Shown: positions 16,977 to 26,605, numbered from the stretch's first letter. The stretch: 64,000 nucleotides of DNA from Paenibacillus whitsoniae (GCF_003955665.1 NZ_RXHU01000082.1:62001-126000); one strand, 5' to 3'. Notes: a model not told the origin generated them from the sequence alone. Program-made: numbers and translations.

Positions 16977-19900
16977 ATGACGAAACGTAAAATAACGCTG
17001 ATTCTTATATTGGTTCTATTCTTGCTTACCGGTCTGCGCCTGCTGTGGGTGTCCCGGCATATGGATCCTCCTCATCCGCCGGCCGTGCAGGGGGTCATCG
17101 ATTTGCGGAACTGGGATTTTGCCAGCACTCGAACCATCGCCTTGGAGGGGGAATGGGCGTTTTATCCTGGGCAATGGCTGTTCCCCCAGGCCACAGCGAG
17201 CGCTGAGCCTCTGCTGCAACCGAGCCTGCTGCATGTCCCCGGCCGTTGGAATTCAGCCATGCCGGACGGCTCCTCTTACGGCTATGGCACGTATCGGCTG
17301 CGTATTTTGGTCGACCAGCAGCCTGGTTTTTCTTATGGACTGATCGTCCCTAACATTCGCACCTCCTCGGAATTGTTCGTTAACGGCACGTCCCTCATGA
17401 AACTGGGGCAGCCAGCCGAACAGGCGGAACGCTATGAAGCGAAAACCCTTTCATACGCTACCTCATTTCAGACGAATGAACATGAAATCGAACTCGTTCT
17501 CCAGGTCGCCAACTATAAATATCCACCGGGGGGCGGTATCCTGCGGCCAATCCGACTGGGAAGTGCAGCTGCGGCCGAAAAGGAACGACTGGAACAAGTC
17601 GCTCTTCAGTTCGGATTTGCTGTTGTGATCGGTCTGCACGGGATATATGCCGGCTTACTCTTTCTATTTAACCGCCGCCAGAAGATGCCTGCCTATTTCT
17701 TTCTGCTTACCTTAGCCTTGATGCTATGCATTCTAATCGATGACGACAAGCTGCTGGTGCGAATGTTTCCGGCCATCAATTATGAGTGGACTGTGAAATT
17801 GGTGTATCTATCCTATACAGGAACAGGGATTTTCGTTCTAAAAATGACCGAAGGGTTATTTCCGCAAAATCGAAAGAACCGGCTATTTTATTGGTATTAC
17901 CGCTGCTGCTTTGCCTATGTGCTCTTTGTTTTATTGGCCCCCGCCAAGCTACTGGTCGAATGCAATATCCTCTATACGCTGATCACGTTGTTCTCCACGA
18001 TTTATGCGCCTGTCTATATGTTGAGAATGGCAAACAAACAGCATCGCGACGCTATTTACCTGTTGGTCGCGATTTCTGGGGTGACATCAAGCATTATTTG
18101 GGGCATTATCAAAAACCGGACTCACCTGGATTTCGGCTATTATCCTTTCGATATCTTCTTCGCGATCGTGAGCTTCGCCGCCTATTGGTTCAAACAGTAT
18201 TTCTGGCATGCCGAGCAGGCGACCCGGTTGGCGCAGGAGCTTCAGCAAGCGGATAAAATGAAAGATGAATTCCTCGCCTCCACCTCGCGCGAATTAAGAA
18301 CGCCGCTGCACGATATGATCAATATCGCTCAGTCTGTGCGGGAGAGAGGACAGGAAACTCCGGACAGGAAACATGATGCCGATCTGGAGCTGCTGATTAC
18401 GATCGGTCACCGCCTGTCGTTCATGGTCAACGAATTGTCGGATCTTGTGCTCATTAAAGAGAATCGCCTCCTCCTTCGCTTGAACGAGCTGCGGCTTGCC
18501 TCCGTCGTTTCCGGTGTGCTGGACATGGTGCGATTCATGACGAGCAAGCCAATTCGCTTCGAAATGGACATTTCTGAGCCGTTCCCGCCTGTGATCGCAG
18601 ACGAACAGCGCGTCATTCAGATCCTGTTCAGCCTGCTTCGGCATGCGATCAAGTTTACGAACGAAGGCACCGTTACGATAAAGGCCGAGGCTCGGGGACA
18701 CATGGCGTATGTGCATATCGTCGATACTGGCGCAGGTTTGGATGCAGAAGCGCTGCAAAGCGTTTTCCAGCCCTATGCGCACGGAAGCGCCGGCAATGGC
18801 GAAGGGATGGGGCCGGGACTCAGCCTCTGCAGGCAGCTGATCCAGCTGCAAGGCGGGTCCTTGACGTTAGAGTCGCTAGCTGGCCAAGGGGCGACTTTTA
18901 CTTTTACACTGCCTTTAGCCGAAAAAGCAGGCTCAACCGCAGCTGCAAGCCCACTATCCCCGCAGACAGGGGATATGTCCTACACCTTCCATAGCATGGA
19001 AGGTGCAACTACGCTGAAGCCTGGGCTCGGGCAAGACTCAGGGCGATTCCACATTTTGGCGGTCGATGACGACCCTGTTAATCTGGGCGTTCTCAGCGCC
19101 CTACTTTGGGAGGAACCTTATGAGATTACCGCGGCCTCGAGCGGTCAGGAAGCCATTGCCCGGCTGACGGAACGCCCTTGGGACCTGGTCATTGCGCATG
19201 TGATGATGCCGCATATGTCAGGCTATGAGCTGGCGAAGCGTATTCGCGAGCGGTATTCGAGCTTCGAGCTCCCGATTCTGCTGCTAACGGCACGCAGCGG
19301 AGCAGAGGACGTATACGCCGGCTTTGCTTCCGGCGCGAATGATTACGTCGCGAAGCCGACCGATGTCGTAGAGCTCCGGGCGAGAGTGCGTGCCCTGGTG
19401 ACGCTCCGGCAGTCGGTCAGTCACAGTCTGCGGATGGAAGCCGCCTATTTGCAAGCGCAGATTCAACCGCACTTCTTGTTCAATGCATTAAATTCAATAA
19501 CCGCTTTAAGCAGCGTCGACACGGATCAAATGAATGAGCTCATTGCGGCGTTCAGCGCGTATCTGCGCATCAGCTTCGATATGTGGAACCTGGAGCAGCT
19601 TGTGCCTCTCGCCAACGAGCTGGAGCTTGTGCGATCGTATCTGTTTATTGAACAAGCCCGATTTGCAGATCGGCTCACCGTCGATTGGCACGTGCAGGCA
19701 GACTTGCAGCAGCTCCTCCCGCCGCTCGTGCTGCAGCCTTTGATCGAAAATGCGGTCAAGCATGGATTGCTCAGCCGTTCTAAAGGAGGAACGCTGTCGA
19801 TTCGGATCATGGAACAGTCCGATGTGATCCATATTGCGGTCGAAGACGATGGTGTCGGTATGGAAGAAGGGCACGTGCGCCAACTGCTGGATCCTGCGGC

Positions 19901-20054
19901 TAAGGGGCGCAGCGGCATCGGGGTGTGGAATACGAATCGGCGTTTGAAGCAAATGTACGGCGCCGGGCTCACGATCCACAGCCGTCCCGGCGAGGGGACA
20001 CGGGTTTCTTTTGAAATCGTCAAAAGCCAGCATGAAACAAAGAAGGGGGGATGA
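16977..20054 (+). CDS. 7TM hybrid sensor kinase with inactive central kinase and receiver
   Basis: 1025 residues from the ATG at 16977. Order: one N-terminal helix, an extracellular 7TMR-DISM-type domain (about 30-200; LEGEWAFYPGQW), seven membrane segments (about 205-400), a HisKA/HATPase unit (430-650), a receiver (about 695-815), then a LytS-type kinase unit (QIQPHFLFNALN, His832) with its own HATPase. In the first kinase the H-box reads TSRELRTPL: Arg438 replaces the phosphorylated His. In the receiver VIAHVMMP has His741 at the phosphorylated Asp position, although the acidic pair (VDDDP), the Thr and the Lys (YVAKPTD) remain. Only the C-terminal unit is expected to be phosphorylated. 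It overlaps the regulator gene by 4 bases. A GTG at 16905 is an alternative start without a better ribosome site. Confidence 0.88.
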   Translation: MTKRKITLILILVLFLLTGLRLLWVSRHMDPPHPPAVQGVIDLRNWDFASTRTIALEGEWAFYPGQWLFPQATASAEPLLQPSLLHVPGRWNSAMPDGSSYGYGTYRLRILVDQQPGFSYGLIVPNIRTSSELFVNGTSLMKLGQPAEQAERYEAKTLSYATSFQTNEHEIELVLQVANYKYPPGGGILRPIRLGSAAAAEKERLEQVALQFGFAVVIGLHGIYAGLLFLFNRRQKMPAYFFLLTLALMLCILIDDDKLLVRMFPAINYEWTVKLVYLSYTGTGIFVLKMTEGLFPQNRKNRLFYWYYRCCFAYVLFVLLAPAKLLVECNILYTLITLFSTIYAPVYMLRMANKQHRDAIYLLVAISGVTSSIIWGIIKNRTHLDFGYYPFDIFFAIVSFAAYWFKQYFWHAEQATRLAQELQQADKMKDEFLASTSRELRTPLHDMINIAQSVRERGQETPDRKHDADLELLITIGHRLSFMVNELSDLVLIKENRLLLRLNELRLASVVSGVLDMVRFMTSKPIRFEMDISEPFPPVIADEQRVIQILFSLLRHAIKFTNEGTVTIKAEARGHMAYVHIVDTGAGLDAEALQSVFQPYAHGSAGNGEGMGPGLSLCRQLIQLQGGSLTLESLAGQGATFTFTLPLAEKAGSTAAASPLSPQTGDMSYTFHSMEGATTLKPGLGQDSGRFHILAVDDDPVNLGVLSALLWEEPYEITAASSGQEAIARLTERPWDLVIAHVMMPHMSGYELAKRIRERYSSFELPILLLTARSGAEDVYAGFASGANDYVAKPTDVVELRARVRALVTLRQSVSHSLRMEAAYLQAQIQPHFLFNALNSITALSSVDTDQMNELIAAFSAYLRISFDMWNLEQLVPLANELELVRSYLFIEQARFADRLTVDWHVQADLQQLLPPLVLQPLIENAVKHGLLSRSKGGTLSIRIMEQSDVIHIAVEDDGVGMEEGHVRQLLDPAAKGRSGIGVWNTNRRLKQMYGAGLTIHSRPGEGTRVSFEIVKSQHETKKGG

Positions 20055-20716
20055 ACGTGCTTCGGGTACTTTTAATCGATGATGAGCGGCTTGCCTTGCT
20101 GCAGTTGGACAAAATGTTGACGGAACTGACCTCCCTTACCGTCGCGGCGGCGTATACAGACCCTGCTGAGGCGCTGCAAGCCGCCCGTCTGTCTCAGCCG
20201 GATATCGTCTTTCTGGATATTCATATGCCCGAGATTAATGGCATGCAGGTTGCGGATGAGCTGCTGCAGACGTGTCCATTGGCCGACATTATTTTCATGA
20301 CGGCCTATGATGTGTATGCGATCGAAGCGTTCGAGATCAATCAGCTTGATTACGTGCTCAAGCCGTTGCAGCGCAGCCGCTTGCTTCAAACCGTTCAGCG
20401 GGTAGAGGAGAGGAAGGATCGAGCTCGCCGCGAGGTGGCGCCTCTGCCGGACATCCCCTGGCGCACGACGCAGGCGCAGGAGCTCTTCGCTTTTTTGTTC
20501 CAACATCACAACCGTTTGGTGAGTAAAGAGCTTTTAGCGGACACCTTCTGGCCGCAAAGTGAGCCGAAGAAGGCGGCTGCGCAGCTTTTCGGCGCCATGG
20601 CTCAGATTCGCCAATGCCTTCGGCAGGCAGGTGCTGCATTGAAGATTCGCTATGTGCATGACAGCGAAGCCTATGAGCTTTACACCCCGGACGTTATCCT
20701 TAACGTCGAGTCATAG
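20051..20716 (+). CDS. Response regulator with SARP-like winged helix
   Basis: 221 residues. The receiver is complete: LLIDDERLALLQL, phosphoacceptor Asp in DIVFLDIHMPEINGMQV, Thr in FMTAYDVYAIEAF and Lys in YVLKPLQRSRL. The C-terminal domain (RTTQAQELFAFLFQHHNRLVSKELLADTFWPQ) matches the winged helix of SARP/BTAD-like regulators. Its ATG overlaps the kinase stop codon (ATGA) and a GGGGGG tract acts as ribosome site, so the two proteins are made together; it is the natural phosphate acceptor for the LytS-type module. The regulated genes are not evident. Confidence 0.88.
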   Translation: MNVLRVLLIDDERLALLQLDKMLTELTSLTVAAAYTDPAEALQAARLSQPDIVFLDIHMPEINGMQVADELLQTCPLADIIFMTAYDVYAIEAFEINQLDYVLKPLQRSRLLQTVQRVEERKDRARREVAPLPDIPWRTTQAQELFAFLFQHHNRLVSKELLADTFWPQSEPKKAAAQLFGAMAQIRQCLRQAGAALKIRYVHDSEAYELYTPDVILNVES

Positions 20717-20720
20717 AAAA

Positions 20721-20741
20721 GGCGAGCTGCGCGAGCTCGTC
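20721..20741. terminator. Terminator between convergent genes
   Basis: GGCGAGCT and AGCTCGTC pair over 8 bp (one GU) with AAAA before and TTCTT after. It lies between the regulator and the convergent Nudix gene and can serve both. Confidence 0.75.
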
Positions 20742-20758
20742 TTCTTGCATTTTGCTAG

Positions 20759-21787
20759 TCATACCTCTTGCGGTGCCTGGCTGACAAACCGTTCCATCGA
20801 CCCGTCAAAAGGGAACTGCCTCGACGCAATCCTCGCCTGCAGCTTCGCCAACTCTTGCCATACGCGGTCCACCAGTTCAGGCGGATACCCGAATTTCAGC
20901 GTATGCTCCGCAAATTCATCCTCATCCACGATTTTCCAGACGCCGTCTCGATAGATAAGATCAAGATCCAAATCAATAAACGAAACCCCGTCCTGATCTA
21001 GCCGAGGCGGCTCGCAAATATTGCAATAATACTGGACAATCCGCCCGTCGGCAATGTCCGCACTGACAGTAAACCAGGCATCCAATGGAAAAAATTCAAC
21101 CGTCCACCGATCGATCGTAAACGTCTTCCCCTTTGTATAGTGCCGCAGTTTCCGGCCGTGGTGCCCCAGCACGAAGAGATGAGCGTCTCCTCGTTCCAGC
21201 AGCGTCGTTTCCCAGTCGTAGTGCGGTCGGTTGCCGTATTTTAACGCGCGGATTGGGATCGTCGTGCCGTACCCAGCCAGCCATTTGGCGGCTTCGTCCA
21301 GAATCGTAAGATCGCGCATCAGCATAAAACGATCTGAGTAGTCTACGACATCCCGCAATGCCTCTGCCAGGCGCTCCCGGGCCTCCGGCAATGCCAACCA
21401 AGTCACCTGCATCCCTAGGGCAGCCTCCTGCCGAGTGAAGGACACAGGGCCGCCCACCGCTGTTGCTTTCGCGATGAAGCAGGCTGAATGCTGCATAAAC
21501 GAATTGCGCCATTTATGCTCTTCGATATAGCCCAAGGCATGCACAATTTCCGCCGAGCAGCCGGTCTCCTCTTGAATCTCGCGCAGAAAGGCCTCTCGCG
21601 CGTCCTCCCCGGCTTCAATGCCTCCGCCAGGCAGCTTGAGCAGCCCTATCCGCGTCATGTCCATCATCGCCACGTTCCCGTCCTGATCCAGCAGAACACC
21701 TCTCGCGGCATAGCGCGAGACGCGATCCAGCAGCGTGAAGGCTCCGTTTTGTATGTCAAAGTCTGTGATTTTTCTGAGTGTTTGCAT
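20759..21787 (-). CDS. Nudix hydrolase fused to a DUF402 domain
   Basis: 342 residues. The first half is a Nudix domain with a complete Nudix box, GGGIEAGEDAREAFLREIQEETG in two parts: GGGIEAGEDAREAFL and REIQEETG. The second half (about 180-330) has the DUF402 signature (HLFVLGHHGRKLRHYTKGKTF, WTVEFFPLDAWFTVSADI, FIDLDLDLIYRDGVWKIVDED), found in nucleoside di- and triphosphatases related to FomD and YtgA-like proteins. Both halves act on phosphoanhydride substrates. I chose the ATG at 21787 because AGGAAGGG lies 8 bases upstream. Alone between terminators, so monocistronic. Confidence 0.85.
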   Translation of the reverse strand: MQTLRKITDFDIQNGAFTLLDRVSRYAARGVLLDQDGNVAMMDMTRIGLLKLPGGGIEAGEDAREAFLREIQEETGCSAEIVHALGYIEEHKWRNSFMQHSACFIAKATAVGGPVSFTRQEAALGMQVTWLALPEARERLAEALRDVVDYSDRFMLMRDLTILDEAAKWLAGYGTTIPIRALKYGNRPHYDWETTLLERGDAHLFVLGHHGRKLRHYTKGKTFTIDRWTVEFFPLDAWFTVSADIADGRIVQYYCNICEPPRLDQDGVSFIDLDLDLIYRDGVWKIVDEDEFAEHTLKFGYPPELVDRVWQELAKLQARIASRQFPFDGSMERFVSQAPQEV

Positions 21788-22004
21788 GGGGGTTCCCTTC
21801 CTCATTGATTACTATGGATTGGTAAGCTCACCATTGAAGACCTCAGCAAGCTGGACACACTCTATCAAACAAGAAAAGATCTGATCGTGTCAAGTTTATA
21901 GGGCCTTGAGTGTAATCAATGGGGAGCCGCTTCTAGTAGTTGTGAGAGGAATAACCTGCACCTAAGTCATCCAAATATATGCTTACCCCTACTGACCTAC
22001 GACA

Positions 22005-22028
22005 AAAGACACCCAGGAGGGTGTCTTT
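22005..22028. terminator. Terminator after the mannonate-type operon
   Basis: AAAGACACCC pairs perfectly with GGGTGTCTTT around AGGA. On the minus strand it ends in TTTTGT and lies 50 bases after the dehydratase stop codon. Confidence 0.85.
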
Positions 22029-22077
22029 AAGTACTTTATTGGAAGTGGGCCGTGGAAGCGGACCAAACTCTCTTCTA

Positions 22078-23274
22078 TTAAGGGCGAGCCGAAGTACCGT
22101 CTGGCAAACGGGCTAGCGTCCACTTCGGCAGTACGTTCGAACATGGATATTTCTTTGCCTTTTCTTCATCGATATCGATGCCCAATCCAGGAAGATCATT
22201 CGGATACACATATCCGTCTTTCTCTTCAGGGCAGCCGGAGAATACTTCGTACACTTCTTCTTTAAACCCATTCCATTCCTGAATCCCAAAATTGATGCTG
22301 CTAATGTCCAAGTGAACATTTGCCGCATGTCCCACTGGCGAAACATCTCCTGGCCCATGCCATGCCGTTCGGATGCCAAAAGCCTCTGCCATCGAAGTCA
22401 TTTTTTTAGCAGGCGTGATGCCGCCAACTTGGCTAATGTGTACACGGATAAAGTCTATCAACCGATTGGACATGAGCGGCAGCCATTCATTTGGGTTATT
22501 AAACAGTTCGCCCATGGCAATTGGCGTCACGGTGTGTTGACGAATGGTTCTGTACCATTCGATTTGTTCTGGCGGCAGCGCATCCTCCAAATAGAACAGA
22601 TTGAACGGCTCCATTTGCTTCGCGAATGCCACCGCGTCAATCGGAGACAATCGTTCATGCACATCGTGAATAAATTCAATCTCCCAGCCAAGCTTCCCGC
22701 GCAAGTGTTCAAACAGCTCGACGATCCCTCTCATATACGCTTTTGGATCGTAATAGACGCCATCCAATGCGTTCTCAGGTTTAAAGATTCTTTGACCACG
22801 GCCGCCATACAATCCCATCTGACAGCGGATATACCGTACCCCTTGTTCCATAAATGCTCTTGCATTTTCCTCTACTTCTTCTTTGCTAGACCCATCGGCA
22901 TGCTTGTAAATCGCAGCCCCTTCCCGGCATTTGCCACCTAGCAGCTGATAGACTGGCAATCCGGCAATTTTACCTTTTATATCCCACAACGCCATATCGA
23001 CACCGGAAAGCGCATTGTTAAATTCCGGTCCATTCCGCCAATAACCGCTAACCATCGCTGTTTGCCAAATGTCCTCGATACGTTGCACGTCTTTTCCAAT
23101 TAAAAAAGGCTTTAAGTAGTCTTCAATTGCTGACGCAACAGTCAAATATCTTTGGGTAAATGTCGCACACCCCAAGCCATAAAGGCCCGGTTCTGAAGTT
23201 TCAATTTTTACGACCACCAAGTTAATGCCTTCCGGGGCCGTCAATATTGTTTTTACATCGCGTATGGTAATCAT
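22078..23274 (-). CDS. ManD-family sugar acid dehydratase
   Basis: 398 residues of the enolase superfamily. NALSGVDMALWDIKGKIAGLPVYQLLGGKCREG is typical of D-mannonate dehydratase ManD and RspA proteins. Metal ligands are visible in FIHDVHERL (Asp), FYLEDALPPEQ (Glu) and MGELFNN (Glu), and the catalytic His in WHGPGDVSPVGHAANVHLD. ManD converts D-mannonate (or, slowly, D-gluconate) to 2-keto-3-deoxygluconate; some relatives are inactive on both, so substrate is open. Last gene of a four-gene operon with a sugar ABC transporter: import and first step of degradation. Confidence 0.9.
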   Translation of the reverse strand: MITIRDVKTILTAPEGINLVVVKIETSEPGLYGLGCATFTQRYLTVASAIEDYLKPFLIGKDVQRIEDIWQTAMVSGYWRNGPEFNNALSGVDMALWDIKGKIAGLPVYQLLGGKCREGAAIYKHADGSSKEEVEENARAFMEQGVRYIRCQMGLYGGRGQRIFKPENALDGVYYDPKAYMRGIVELFEHLRGKLGWEIEFIHDVHERLSPIDAVAFAKQMEPFNLFYLEDALPPEQIEWYRTIRQHTVTPIAMGELFNNPNEWLPLMSNRLIDFIRVHISQVGGITPAKKMTSMAEAFGIRTAWHGPGDVSPVGHAANVHLDISSINFGIQEWNGFKEEVYEVFSGCPEEKDGYVYPNDLPGLGIDIDEEKAKKYPCSNVLPKWTLARLPDGTSARP

Positions 23275-23298
23275 TCTGTTTCTCCTATCCGAATATCT

Positions 23299-24141
23299 CT
23301 ATTGTTTTACGGCACCTGCTGTCAAACTGCTGATAAAATATTTTTGCAGGAAGATAAAGAGGATGATTAACGGCAAGCTCGATAAAATAGATGCCGCCAT
23401 TAAATCGTTCCATACAATTTTATAAAATCCGTTCAATTGTCCGATACCAATCGGTAAAGTTTTCATATTTTCAGAAGTCGTCAAAATAAAAGCGAACATA
23501 TATTCATTCCAACCTACAATAAAGGAATAGATCGCGGTTGCCGCCAAACCTGGCAGCGACAGAGGCAGAATAATTTGTACAAATGTCCGGACTCGGCCGC
23601 AGCCATCGATCGTTGCCGCTTCATCCAACTCTTTGGGGATCCCCTTGAAAAAACCGAGCATTAGCCACGTGCAAAAAGGAACTGAAAAAGAGATATAAAC
23701 CAGAATTAATCCCCAATGTGTATCCACCAGACCGATCGTTTTCAGAACTTTATAGAATGGAATCAGGAGCATAATGGATGGAAACATTTGTGTAACTAAT
23801 AAAAAGGTCAGGAACGTCCCTTTTCCGCGAAACTGAAAACGTGATGCACCGTATCCTGCTAGTGCGGAGAACACCAGAGAAATACCAGTGGAAACTAAAA
23901 CAATAATAATGCTGTTGTAGAAATACGTTCCGAAAGGATAGTCCTTCCATATTCTCGTGAACGCTTCAAAGGTGATATGTTCCGGTATCCATCTCGGTGG
24001 AGACACCATCACCTCATCCATCGGTTTCAGTGCCGTCGATAACATCCACAACACTGGAACGAGTACGCAGATAGAGGCAACTGCCAGTATCAAATACATG
24101 ATCAGATTGAACATGCGTCCGTTTCCATTAGTCGTTGTCAT
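23299..24141 (-). CDS. Carbohydrate ABC transporter permease (MalG type)
   Basis: 280 residues, six membrane segments, with the EAA loop ELDEAATIDGCGRVRTFVQIILPLSLPG and the ending SSLTAGAVKQ that is standard for MalG-like permeases. It overlaps the other permease gene by 14 bases and precedes the dehydratase gene by 24 bases, so the operon is tightly packed. Confidence 0.93.
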   Translation of the reverse strand: MTTTNGNGRMFNLIMYLILAVASICVLVPVLWMLSTALKPMDEVMVSPPRWIPEHITFEAFTRIWKDYPFGTYFYNSIIIVLVSTGISLVFSALAGYGASRFQFRGKGTFLTFLLVTQMFPSIMLLIPFYKVLKTIGLVDTHWGLILVYISFSVPFCTWLMLGFFKGIPKELDEAATIDGCGRVRTFVQIILPLSLPGLAATAIYSFIVGWNEYMFAFILTTSENMKTLPIGIGQLNGFYKIVWNDLMAASILSSLPLIILFIFLQKYFISSLTAGAVKQ

Positions 24142-25009
24142 TGCCGAACAGCCTCCTGTATAAGAATCCGATTAAGAAGCATACAAAGAACACGATAACT
24201 GCCATTGCTGCAGCTTTCCCGTAATCAAAGAATTGGAAGGCTTGTTTGAAGATATCAATGCTCACGACGTTAGTAGCGTCCCCTGGCCCACCTTCCGTCA
24301 GCAACCAAATCATGGTGAAATGTTTGAACCACCACACTGTATCCAGAATCAGTGTGACCACTATGACAGGAAGCAGCCCCGGCAACGTAACATAACGGAA
24401 CGACTGCAGTCGATTACAGCCATCAATCTTGGCTGCCTCATAGGTGTCTTGCGAGATGGACTGAAGCCCGGCAAGAACCATCATCATCACCATCGGGTAA
24501 CCCTTCCATACGCAAACAATAACAATGGCAATAAAGGCGTACGATGCATCGCCCAACCAAGAAACGGGATCATCGATCACATGAAGTCGTAACAGAAAGT
24601 CGTTAAAGAGGCCGTACATCGGATTGAATAACCATTTCCACAACAACCCGACCACAACTTCCGGCAGCAGCCAAGGGAGAATGAGAATCGTCCGAAAAAC
24701 CGTTATACCTGGTAATTTCATATTCAGTATGAGCGCAAGAACAATGCCAATGGCGAAGTGGCCAAGTACGGTCAATAACGTGTATTTCAACGTCATGATA
24801 ATATTGCCGACGAACTGGAAGGTTGAGAAAATATCTACATAATTGCTTAGTGCAACGAAATTCCATTTATTTACCAAGTTCGTATTGAAAAAACTTATGT
24901 AGGCTCCGTAAACCAAAGGATACGTTACCAACAATAAGAGTGTAATCGCAGCCGGAAGAATGAACCCATAAGCGGCCCACCACTCTTTCTTAACAATTGC
25001 GGTTTTCAC
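24128..25009 (-). CDS. Sugar ABC transporter permease (MalF type)
   Basis: 293 residues with six membrane segments and the EAA loop TYEAAKIDGCNRLQSFRYVTLPGLLPV. The start is most likely the GTG at 25009, with AGGAGG a few bases upstream; a TTG further upstream (25027) lies inside that ribosome site. Partner of the following permease. Confidence 0.92.
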   Translation of the reverse strand: MKTAIVKKEWWAAYGFILPAAITLLLLVTYPLVYGAYISFFNTNLVNKWNFVALSNYVDIFSTFQFVGNIIMTLKYTLLTVLGHFAIGIVLALILNMKLPGITVFRTILILPWLLPEVVVGLLWKWLFNPMYGLFNDFLLRLHVIDDPVSWLGDASYAFIAIVIVCVWKGYPMVMMMVLAGLQSISQDTYEAAKIDGCNRLQSFRYVTLPGLLPVIVVTLILDTVWWFKHFTMIWLLTEGGPGDATNVVSIDIFKQAFQFFDYGKAAAMAVIVFFVCFLIGFLYRRLFGNDND

Positions 25010-25088
25010 TGTCCTCCTCCTTTCCAAACGTTTTCTGAAGAAGGAATCCCTTCCTCAGAAAACCAACGGGGAAAAAATACGTAAATTC

Positions 25089-26453
25089 TTATTTTCCTTC
25101 TTTTGCAATTAATTCATTTGCACGTGCTGCTGCTTTTTTCATCGCATCGTCAGCCGTCATTTTCGAGTTGGAAGCCAATAGGCCTTGATAAGCTTCGGCA
25201 ACGATATCATAGAACTGTGAATACGTAGAAATCGTAGGCGCATGATAGGCGTATTGAAGCGCCTTAACGAATCCAGCCTTATCCGGCGCACTGAGCGATG
25301 GGCTGGATGCCAGTGCTACTTTCGTCGGCAGCGGGCCTGTACCATCGGCGAACTTAAGAGCGTTCTCATTGTTCAAGAGAAACTTGAGATAGTCTGCGAT
25401 CGCTTCCTTGTTCTTGCTTGACGCTGAGACCGAATAACCAAGCAGCCCGAAAGTTGCAGAATGCTTTTCCTTCATCGGTACTGGGGCACTGTAGAGTTTG
25501 CCTTTTAGCTCTGGGTTTTGAGAAAGGATTGTACCAAGCGCATTCGGACCGCTAATCAACATAGCTGCCTTACCTGTGGCTACCATGCTGGCTGCTTCAG
25601 GGAAACCCGTTTCCGTTACTCCCGTCGGTACGACTTTGTATTTATTATTAAGATCGGCATAGAACTGAAGCGCATCCTTGGCTTTAGCCGAATCCAAATC
25701 CGTTACCCATTTACCATTTGCATCTTTGCGTACTTCTTCCGCACCAAAAGAGCGAAGAACCGGCAGGAAACGAGTTCCGCCTGAAGTGTTGCGCGTGCCA
25801 ATCATGGCAAAGCCCCATTGATCCGGTTTACCATCACCATTTGTATCCTTGGTCAGCTTTTGAGCGGCGGCAAGGAAATCGTCCCAGGTTTCCGGAGCTT
25901 TCAGTCCTTCCTTGTCAAACATATCCGCACGATAAATCAAAGCCTGAGGCGTCGATGTCCATGGGATAAACTGCAATTTCCCGTCGATACTGGACTCTTC
26001 AATGACATTAGGATAGAACTCCTTCAAATAATCAGCGCCAAGAAGCTTCGTCAAATCCTCCGTGACATTCATACCGTAGGCGTTATACATATATTCCGGG
26101 GTGTTTGTAAAAGCATCCGGCATTTGGTCAGCCGCAGCGAGTACCGAAATTTTCTTATACATGTCATTCATCGGAATGCCCATAAACTCGATTTTGACAT
26201 TGGGATGCAGTTTCATGTAAGCTTCTGCAATTTCTTTTTCGATATCTCCGCCAGGCTTTTCCGTCTGAGTTGCAGACATAATCGTCAAAGTGACGGGTTT
26301 GTTTTTATCTGCCCCTCCGGACACTTGCCCTGTAGTCGCTCCCTTTGCAGCATTATCCGTATTTGCTGCTTTGTCTGTATTCGAGGAACAACCCACAATG
26401 CTTGCACTTAAAACAACAGCCAACGACATCACTGAAACCCTTTTCATTTTCAT
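25089..26453 (-). CDS. Sugar ABC transporter substrate-binding lipoprotein
   Basis: 454 residues. Signal peptide MKMKRVSVMSLAVVLSASIVGCSS with lipobox SIVGC. The mature protein is a family-1 binding protein (VTLTIMSATQTEKPGGDIEKEIAEAYMK is given only in part: IMSATQTEKPGGDIE; later TGKAAMLISGPNALGTI and LLGYSVSASSKNKEAIADYL). ATG at 26453 follows GGAGGG. First gene of the operon; the operator at 26572-26588 lies about 120 bases upstream. By context it should bind a sugar acid or an oligosaccharide of it. Confidence 0.92.
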   Translation of the reverse strand: MKMKRVSVMSLAVVLSASIVGCSSNTDKAANTDNAAKGATTGQVSGGADKNKPVTLTIMSATQTEKPGGDIEKEIAEAYMKLHPNVKIEFMGIPMNDMYKKISVLAAADQMPDAFTNTPEYMYNAYGMNVTEDLTKLLGADYLKEFYPNVIEESSIDGKLQFIPWTSTPQALIYRADMFDKEGLKAPETWDDFLAAAQKLTKDTNGDGKPDQWGFAMIGTRNTSGGTRFLPVLRSFGAEEVRKDANGKWVTDLDSAKAKDALQFYADLNNKYKVVPTGVTETGFPEAASMVATGKAAMLISGPNALGTILSQNPELKGKLYSAPVPMKEKHSATFGLLGYSVSASSKNKEAIADYLKFLLNNENALKFADGTGPLPTKVALASSPSLSAPDKAGFVKALQYAYHAPTISTYSQFYDIVAEAYQGLLASNSKMTADDAMKKAAARANELIAKEGK

Positions 26454-26571
26454 ACAACAACCCTCCAATATTTTTTTGAAAAATATATGTTAAAAGCTTA
26501 GAATTTCTATTTTTATGAGATCGGTAAAATTCTAAAGCTTAATAACCAAAGCTTTCCAACTGGTATGATGT

Positions 26572-26588
26572 AAGTTGTAATACAAGTT
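26572..26588. promoter_or_regulatory. Predicted GntR operator before the transporter operon
   Basis: AAGTTGTAATACAAGTT shares 16 of 17 bases with the palindrome in front of the GntR gene (27329-27345). It lies between the GntR gene end and the binding protein start, in the promoter region of the transporter-dehydratase operon. Confidence 0.75.
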
Positions 26589-26605
26589 ATATGTAAAAAG
26601 ATAAA

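Noticed and set aside
21812-21900. Plus-strand frame WIGKLTIEDLSKLDTLYQTR ending in a stop, resembling the end of a real protein
   Set aside because: Only 30 codons, no start, and a stop directly upstream. It could be a gene remnant but is too short to name.
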